A program made the translations under genes and the position numbers. Positions 59,059 to 64,000 of a DNA stretch of 64,000 bases are shown here, piece by piece. The notes under the pieces are model-generated. The model worked only from the letters and a program-made list of their open reading frames with translations. It did not search any database and was not told the origin of the DNA. How positions within the stretch are numbered: position 1 is the stretch's first letter; each line of letters starts with the position of its first letter. The stretch comes from an uncultured Clostridia bacterium (GTDB taxonomy: Bacteria; Bacillota; Clostridia; Oscillospirales; Acutalibacteraceae), in the NCBI GenBank assembly GCA_944385055.1, contig CALWVT010000002.1, positions 62,001 to 126,000 of the forward strand. Direction: 5' to 3'.

Positions 59059-59385
59059 ATGGAAAATACATTCCAGGCGCTCTACAACACCGTCCTGCAC
59101 CGCCGCAGCGAGCACAAAGAGGGCTCTTATACGTGCTATCTGTTCGAAAAGGGCTTAGATAAAATCTTAAAAAAGGTCGGCGAGGAGTGCAGCGAGACGA
59201 TTATCGCCGCCAAAAACGGCGTGAAGGCGGATACCATCGCGGAAATCGCCGATTTGCAGTACCATCTGATGGTGATGATGGTCAATGAAGGCATCACGCT
59301 CGAGGAACTCGAGGCCGAACTCGACCGCCGCTCGTTAAAGACCGGCAACTTAAAGACCTTCCACCAGGTCGACCACAATACGTAA
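59059..59385 (+). CDS. hisE: Phosphoribosyl-ATP pyrophosphohydrolase
   Basis: Hydrolyses PR-ATP to PR-AMP, the second histidine step. The 108-residue MazG-fold protein has GSYTCYLFEKGLDKILKKVGEE and the ExxE metal helix ECSETIIAAK with EIADLQYHLMVMM. ATG 59059 follows GGGAGG one base after hisI. Last gene of the operon; the strong terminator at 59434 follows, so hisH, hisF and a phosphatase are not part of this unit. Confidence 0.96.
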   Translation: MENTFQALYNTVLHRRSEHKEGSYTCYLFEKGLDKILKKVGEECSETIIAAKNGVKADTIAEIADLQYHLMVMMVNEGITLEELEAELDRRSLKTGNLKTFHQVDHNT

Positions 59386-59433
59386 ATTCTCAGGGGACCC
59401 CCGTGCGTTTTCCCGGGCCCTTAAAAAAACAAA

Positions 59434-59478
59434 GCCGCCGGGCGCCGTACAGAAAATGTACGGCGCCCGGCGCTTTTT
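59434..59478. terminator. Bidirectional terminator between hisE and rnhA
   Basis: GCCGGGCGCCGTACA (59437-59451) pairs perfectly with TGTACGGCGCCCGGC (59457-59471). T run after it and A run before it. Confidence 0.9.
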
Positions 59479-59914
59479 AGACGGCAGCCTTCGCCGCCGC
59501 CACGGCGAGCGCGTCGCAGCGCTCATTTTCCGGATGCCCCGCGTGGCCCTTGACCCATTGGAACCGCACGCGGTGGCGCTCTAAAAGCGGCAGCAGCTGC
59601 TCCCATAAATCGCGGTTGAGCGCGGGCTTGCCGTCTGCCTTTTTCCAGCCGCGGCGGCGCCAGCTTTCCAGCCACCCTTTTACGATCGCGTCGCACACGT
59701 AGCGGCTGTCCGTCGTCAGGAGAACGGCGCACGGCTCCTTTAAGGCTTCCAGCGCGCGGATGACGGCGGTCAATTCCATGCGGTTATTCGTCGTTTCCGC
59801 CTCCCCGCCGGAGAGCTCTTTGCGCGCGCTGCCATAGCGCAGCACGGCCCCCCAGCCGCCGGGGCCGGGGTTCCCCGAACAGGCCCCATCCGTAAAAATC
59901 TCAACTTCCTTCAT
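59477..59914 (-). CDS. rnhA: Ribonuclease HI
   Basis: Degrades RNA in RNA-DNA hybrids. The 145-residue protein has the four catalytic acids in context: [30 protein letters not shown] and the C-terminal NERCDALA, plus the basic handle [17 protein letters not shown] and the histidine loop [15 protein letters not shown] 59914 follows GAGGAAA. A start 27 bases upstream lacks spacing. A TGG-TATACT box lies just upstream on the minus strand. Confidence 0.97.
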   Translation of the reverse strand: MKEVEIFTDGACSGNPGPGGWGAVLRYGSARKELSGGEAETTNNRMELTAVIRALEALKEPCAVLLTTDSRYVCDAIVKGWLESWRRRGWKKADGKPALNRDLWEQLLPLLERHRVRFQWVKGHAGHPENERCDALAVAAAKAAV

Positions 59915-60002
59915 CCGAATTTCCTCGCTTTCCGCCGGCATGTTTCCCGCGTATTTTCATTAGTATACCACATCCGCCGCCCGTTTGGCACCCGCTAAAA
60001 AC

Positions 60003-60031
60003 TTGACACCTCTAAAAAAGCACGGTACAAT
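60003..60031 (+). promoter_or_regulatory. Consensus promoter of the RNase J gene
   Basis: TTGACA (60003-60008), 17-base spacer, TACAAT (60026-60031). It yields a ~295-base leader before the start codon. Confidence 0.8.
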
Positions 60032-60054
60032 AGAAAAAATAAAACGTTCGGAAT

Positions 60055-60116
60055 GCGCAGGGCAGGCCCCGCAAGCGCCCCCCTGCGCCGGCATGAAAGG
60101 GCTTTTTCCCTTTTTC
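60055..60116 (+). promoter_or_regulatory. Two leader hairpins, the second attenuator-like, before RNase J
   Basis: GCGCAGGG (60055-60062) pairs with CCCTGCGC (60081-60088). Then AAAGGG (60096-60101) pairs with CCCTTT (60108-60113), followed by TTCTTTA. The second resembles an intrinsic terminator near the start of a long 5' leader. Confidence 0.5.
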
Positions 60117-60333
60117 TTTACAATCGTCTTTTTAGGACTGCTTGTCCTTTCTGTAAATATTCAAACATTTTAAAATCATATCGGCCTTTTCCTTTGCTTT
60201 GCCAAACGCGCGGTTTGGGGCTTTCCGCCCGGCAGGGAACGTCTGCACTGTCCGGGAAAAGAACCCCTCGCTCTTTTTGCCGCTTCCTTTGGAGGTCCAT
60301 GGGGAAAGTGTTGCCAAATGGAGGTTTCATTTC

Positions 60334-62247
60334 GTGTCTGAACAAAAGAATAGCAATGCATTGCCCGAAGAGGCAGTCCGCACCGGCGCCCGGCAGAAGC
60401 CGGTCGATCAGTTCTTTGGCGGGGAGACCGTTTCGACGTCGCCGCAAAGCGAAGCGCCTGCCCCGCAGAAGCACCATCCGCGCCGCCGCCCCCAGAATGC
60501 CCAGCGCGCCGTGCCGCCGAAGCAGCCCGCCGCCAATGCGGAGGCCCCTGCCCGCCGCTCGCGCCGCCGGAAAGAGGGCGGTGCGAAGCCCGTTGTCCGC
60601 ATCGCGTTTCTGGGCGGGTTAAACGAGGTCGGCAAGAACATTACGCTCTTTGAGTGCAACGGCGACATGTTCCTGCTCGACTGCGGCATGGCGTTCCCGG
60701 ATGACGACATGCTCGGCGTCGACCTGGTGCTGCCCGATTTTTCGTATGTGGAGAAAAACGCGGACCGCATCCAGGGCATCATCCTGACCCACGGCCACGA
60801 GGACCATATCGGCGCGCTGCCGTATCTTTTGAAGAAAGTGAACCTGCCGATTTACGGCACGCGCCTGACGCTCGGCCTCGTGGAGGGCAAGCTCAAGGAG
60901 CACGGCCTTTTAAACAAAGTCAAAATGCACGTGACAAACCCCGGCGAGAGCGTGCGCTTCGGCTGCATGACCGTCGAACTGATTCACGTCAACCACTCCA
61001 TCCCCGACGCGGTCGGCGTGGCCATCCATACGCTGGCCGGTGTGATCGTCCATACCGGCGACTTTAAGATTGATTGCACGCCCGAATGGGGCGATATGAT
61101 TGATTTGGGCCGCTTTGCGGAGCTCGGCAACCACGGCGTCCTCGCCTTGATGGCGGATTCGACGAACGCGGAGCGCCCCGGCTCGACGAAGACGGAGCGC
61201 AGCATCGCCAACAGCTTCGAAAGCCTGTTCCAGCGCGCGCAGAATAAGCGCATCATCGTCGCGTCGTTCGCGAGCAATATCAGCCGCGTCCAGCAGATCA
61301 TCGACTGCGCCGTGAAATACGGCCGCAAGGTCGCGCTCTCCGGCCGCAGCATGGTCAATGTGATGACCATCGGCGTCGAGCTCGGCTACCTCAAGGTGCC
61401 CGACGGCGTCTTGATCGATATCGATTTGATTAAACGCTACCCGAAAGAGCAGCTTGTGCTGATTACGACCGGCAGCCAGGGCGAGCCGATGAGCGCCCTT
61501 TCGCGCATGGCCTTTGCCGACCACCGCAAGGTGGAGGTCGGCCCGGACGATTTCATCATCATCTCCGCGCGCCCGATCCCCGGCAACGAAAAGAGCGTCG
61601 GCAATGTCATCGACGAACTGATGAAGCGCGGCTGCGAAGTCGAGTACGGCTCCATGTATGAGGTCCATGTGTCCGGCCACGCCTGCCAGGAAGAGCTAAA
61701 GCTCATGCAGGGCATCGTCAAGCCGAAGTATTTTATCCCCGTCCACGGCGAGCAGAAGATGCTCCAGCAGCACGCGAAGCTCGCCTACGCGATGGGCAAG
61801 CGCACGCAGGACGTCTGCATCGCGGACATCGGGGATGTCATCGAGCTTTCGGAGGACCATATGAAGCGCCTGCCCGGCGCGGTGCCCGCGGGGAACGTCC
61901 TCGTCGACGGCCTCGGCGTCGGCGACGTCGGCAGCATCGTGCTGCGCGACCGCAAGCATCTGGCGGAAGACGGCTTAATCGTCGTCGTCAGCACGATCTC
62001 TTCCGAGGACGGCCACGTCGTGTCCGGCCCCGACGTCGTCTCGCGCGGGTTCGTCTACGTGCGCGAGAGCGAAACGCTCATCGACGACGCGAAGGACCTG
62101 GTCTATTCCGTGCTCGAGCACTGCGCGGAAAACGGCATCCACGACTGGGGGACGCTCAAGACGAGCATCAAGGATTCCCTGTCGCGCCTTCTGTACGACC
62201 GCACGCGCCGCAGCCCGATGATCCTGCCGATTATCATGGAAGTGTAA
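60334..62247 (+). CDS. Ribonuclease J
   Basis: 5'-3' exo- and endoribonuclease of RNA decay and processing. An N-terminal basic, Pro/Ala-rich tail (residues 1-~85, RRRPQNAQ, RRSRRRK) precedes the metallo-beta-lactamase fold: FLGGLNEVGKN, the zinc motif THGHEDHIG, IHTGDFK-type and LMADSTNAERPGST, then beta-CASP (SGRSMVNV, VLITTGSQGEPMSALSRMA) and HVSGHACQEELKLM. The C-terminal domain ends SPMILPIIMEV. GTG 60334 follows TGGAGGTT; the frame upstream to 60199 is leader. 637 residues. Confidence 0.95.
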   Translation: MSEQKNSNALPEEAVRTGARQKPVDQFFGGETVSTSPQSEAPAPQKHHPRRRPQNAQRAVPPKQPAANAEAPARRSRRRKEGGAKPVVRIAFLGGLNEVGKNITLFECNGDMFLLDCGMAFPDDDMLGVDLVLPDFSYVEKNADRIQGIILTHGHEDHIGALPYLLKKVNLPIYGTRLTLGLVEGKLKEHGLLNKVKMHVTNPGESVRFGCMTVELIHVNHSIPDAVGVAIHTLAGVIVHTGDFKIDCTPEWGDMIDLGRFAELGNHGVLALMADSTNAERPGSTKTERSIANSFESLFQRAQNKRIIVASFASNISRVQQIIDCAVKYGRKVALSGRSMVNVMTIGVELGYLKVPDGVLIDIDLIKRYPKEQLVLITTGSQGEPMSALSRMAFADHRKVEVGPDDFIIISARPIPGNEKSVGNVIDELMKRGCEVEYGSMYEVHVSGHACQEELKLMQGIVKPKYFIPVHGEQKMLQQHAKLAYAMGKRTQDVCIADIGDVIELSEDHMKRLPGAVPAGNVLVDGLGVGDVGSIVLRDRKHLAEDGLIVVVSTISSEDGHVVSGPDVVSRGFVYVRESETLIDDAKDLVYSVLEHCAENGIHDWGTLKTSIKDSLSRLLYDRTRRSPMILPIIMEV

Positions 62248-62268
62248 GAAGGGTCCGTGCCCGCCGGT

Positions 62269-62297
62269 TTGCAGTTTGCGCGGAAATATTGTATAAT
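62269..62297 (+). promoter_or_regulatory. Promoter of the gdpP-like gene
   Basis: TTGCAG (62269-62274), 17-base spacer, TATAAT (62292-62297). Confidence 0.75.
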
Positions 62298-62371
62298 AGC
62301 GCGTAATCGCAGATTGTTTCGATTCTATTTTAAAATGCTTTGATGCGCCGCTGGAGAACGAGGTAAGAAAG

Positions 62372-64000
62372 GTGAAAAAGAAAGTCTGGTCGGCGACACC
62401 CGCCTTCTATGTGCTGTGTGCCGCGATGCTTGTGATGGCCTGCATTTCCTGGCAGTCGAGCCGCCTGGTGTTTGCCGTGGAATTGAGCGTGGCAGCCGTC
62501 TCTTTTATCATTGTCTTTGTCGCAACCGCGCAGTTTAAAGCCTATGTGTCCACGTCTGTCAAGGCCGCCGAACGCGTGCTGACCGCACAGGACCGCGAGG
62601 CTTTGGCCGCGTTTACGATGCCGGTCGCTCTGGTGGGCGAAGCGGGCGATGTGGTCTGGGCCAACGACGTGTTTTTGGAGCGCGTGACGCCGGACCGCGA
62701 GCTGCGCGGCGAAAACGTGCAGCGGCTCATTTATCCGAATTCCATCGAGCAGATCATCGCCTCAATGGGCACGGACGTCACGGTCGGCGAACGCCAGTAT
62801 TCGGTCTTCGGCGCCCGCGTCGGGGAAAAGGAAACGCTCCTTTATTTTGTCGACGACACGTATTATAAGGCCATCAACCGCGAGTATACGGACAGCCGCC
62901 CGGTCGTGGGGCTGATTTTCTTCGATAACCGCGAGGAGCTCGCGCGCGATTCGTCGAGCAGCGAGGACAGCCGCATTGCCTCGGAGGTCGAAAGCGCAAT
63001 CTTTAACTGGGCGCAGGAGATGGGCGGCTTTTCAAAGCGATTGTCCGGCGGGCGGTACCTGCTTCTGACCGACGAGCGCCATGTGCGCGCCGCGATGGAG
63101 AACCGGTTTGCCATTTTGGATACGGTGCGCAAGATCCAGACCGCCGACCACCGCAGCGCGACGGTCTCCATGGGCATCGCGCGCGGGGCGTCAAACCTGC
63201 AGCAGGCCGAGGAGTGGGCCCGCAAGGCGCTCGATATGGCGCTCGGCCGCGGCGGCGACCAGGTGGCGCTCCACCAGAAGGACGATTCCTATGAATTCTT
63301 CGGCGGCCTTTCGAAAGGCGTCGAAAAGCGCGATAAGGTCCGTACGCGCGTCATCGCGGCAACACTGTGCGACCATATCCATCAAAGCAGCCACGTCGTG
63401 ATTATGGGCCACCAGTTTTCCGACCTCGACTGCGTCGGCTCGGCCATCGGCATGTGGGCCGCCGCGACGCGCGCGCTGCATGTGCCCGCACACGTCGTGG
63501 TCAACCGGGAGAACAGCCTCGCGAAGGCGCTGTTCCAGCACATGGAGGAGGCCGGCGAAACCGATATTTTTATTTCGCCCCAGCAGGCGCTCGAGGAAGT
63601 CGATTCGAAGACGCTGCTCATCGTCGTGGATACGCACAACCCCGACGTTGTGGAGAGCCAGGAGCTCCTCTCGGCCGTGTCGCGCGTCGTCGTCATCGAC
63701 CACCACCGCATGATGGTCAAACACATCGAAAACGCGCTCGTCTTTTACCATGAGCCCTATGCGAGTTCCGCCTCGGAGCTCGTCGCGGAGCTTTTGCAGT
63801 ATATCGGCGAAAATGCCCTGACGCGCGCCGACGCGGAGGCGCTTTTGGCCGGCATCATGCTCGATACGAAGAATTTCGTGATGAAGACGGGCGTGCGCAC
63901 GTTTGAAGCCGCCGCGTTCCTGCGCCGCCGCGGCGCGGACACCGTCGAGGTCAAACGCCTGTTTTCCGACAGCATCGACACCTATAAAGCAAAGTATAAG
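62372..64000 (+). CDS. gdpP: GdpP-type c-di-AMP phosphodiesterase, 5' part (runs off the window)
   Basis: Membrane enzyme that degrades cyclic di-AMP. From GTG 62372 (after GAGGTAAG) it has two membrane helices (~10-28, ~33-52), a degenerate PAS domain (~70-155, AFTMPVALVGEAGDVVWAN), a degenerate GGDEF domain (~175-300) and the DHH domain from ~330. Metal-binding motifs are IMGHQFSDLDCVGSAIG, VVDTHNPD and the DHH of VIDHHRMM. The DHHA1 end lies beyond 64000 and no stop is reached. Its product level would affect potassium and cell-wall control. Confidence 0.93.
   Translation, partial: MKKKVWSATPAFYVLCAAMLVMACISWQSSRLVFAVELSVAAVSFIIVFVATAQFKAYVSTSVKAAERVLTAQDREALAAFTMPVALVGEAGDVVWANDVFLERVTPDRELRGENVQRLIYPNSIEQIIASMGTDVTVGERQYSVFGARVGEKETLLYFVDDTYYKAINREYTDSRPVVGLIFFDNREELARDSSSSEDSRIASEVESAIFNWAQEMGGFSKRLSGGRYLLLTDERHVRAAMENRFAILDTVRKIQTADHRSATVSMGIARGASNLQQAEEWARKALDMALGRGGDQVALHQKDDSYEFFGGLSKGVEKRDKVRTRVIAATLCDHIHQSSHVVIMGHQFSDLDCVGSAIGMWAAATRALHVPAHVVVNRENSLAKALFQHMEEAGETDIFISPQQALEEVDSKTLLIVVDTHNPDVVESQELLSAVSRVVVIDHHRMMVKHIENALVFYHEPYASSASELVAELLQYIGENALTRADAEALLAGIMLDTKNFVMKTGVRTFEAAAFLRRRGADTVEVKRLFSDSIDTYKAKYK

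Overview
The window is one contiguous, GC-rich stretch of bacterial chromosome. It suggests an anaerobic, spore-forming member of the Bacillota, class Clostridia, most likely an Oscillospirales/Acutalibacteraceae-type organism; that placement is an inference. Supporting signs are strong AGGAGG ribosome binding sites, a Gram-positive PolC, a two-ATPase ECF module, HisZ plus short HisG, RNase J, a GdpP-type c-di-AMP phosphodiesterase, a membrane pyrophosphatase, a DUF4250 protein and a split sigK sporulation gene. No tRNA, rRNA or CRISPR array was seen.

Layout. 1-8 kb: end of a methyltransferase, the ecfA1-ecfA2-ecfT energizing module, a membrane glycosyltransferase apparently inserted before truA, a DUF5711 protein, CvpA and a CDP-alcohol phosphatidyltransferase. 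8-17.4 kb: a ClpE-like unfoldase, a DUF1275 protein, a HAD phosphatase, an unrecognised 342-residue protein, DegV, a small DUF4250 gene and a K+-dependent-type membrane pyrophosphatase. 17.5-21 kb: a three-gene operon of a solute-binding/VWA lipoprotein, an XpaC-like membrane protein and a second solute-binding-like protein. 21-24 kb: an overlapping operon of a ferredoxin-flavoprotein, a zinc-type macrodomain and a class M (SirTM) sirtuin, then a flavin-fold protein divergent from an HxlR regulator. 24-31 kb: small unknown genes, a cytidylate-kinase-like protein, a TrpXYZ-type ABC transporter, an XRE regulator, an AT-rich ASCH gene and a NifX-like protein.

31.1-37.9 kb is the most striking part. 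A sigK gene is cut in two by an element of about 6.14 kb, bounded by imperfect 14-bp direct repeats. Its large serine recombinase ends on one boundary. Excision across the shared CATTT core would rebuild an uninterrupted 232-codon pro-sigmaK frame. This is a skin-type developmental element. Its cargo is a small unknown protein, an SGNH hydrolase, two small HTH repressors, three evenly spaced 18-bp palindromes, a decayed gene, and an AmmeMemoRadiSam pair (radical SAM enzyme and a fused MEMO-AMMECR1 protein).

38-64 kb: a secreted SH3/C39 cysteine-peptidase-like protein, an ABC exporter, then a housekeeping run pyrH-frr-uppS-cdsA-dxr-rseP-ispG-polC (nucleotide, translation, isoprenoid, lipid and replication functions). 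This is followed by a histidine operon hisZGDCBAIE that lacks hisH and hisF, then RNase HI, RNase J and the start of gdpP running off the right edge.
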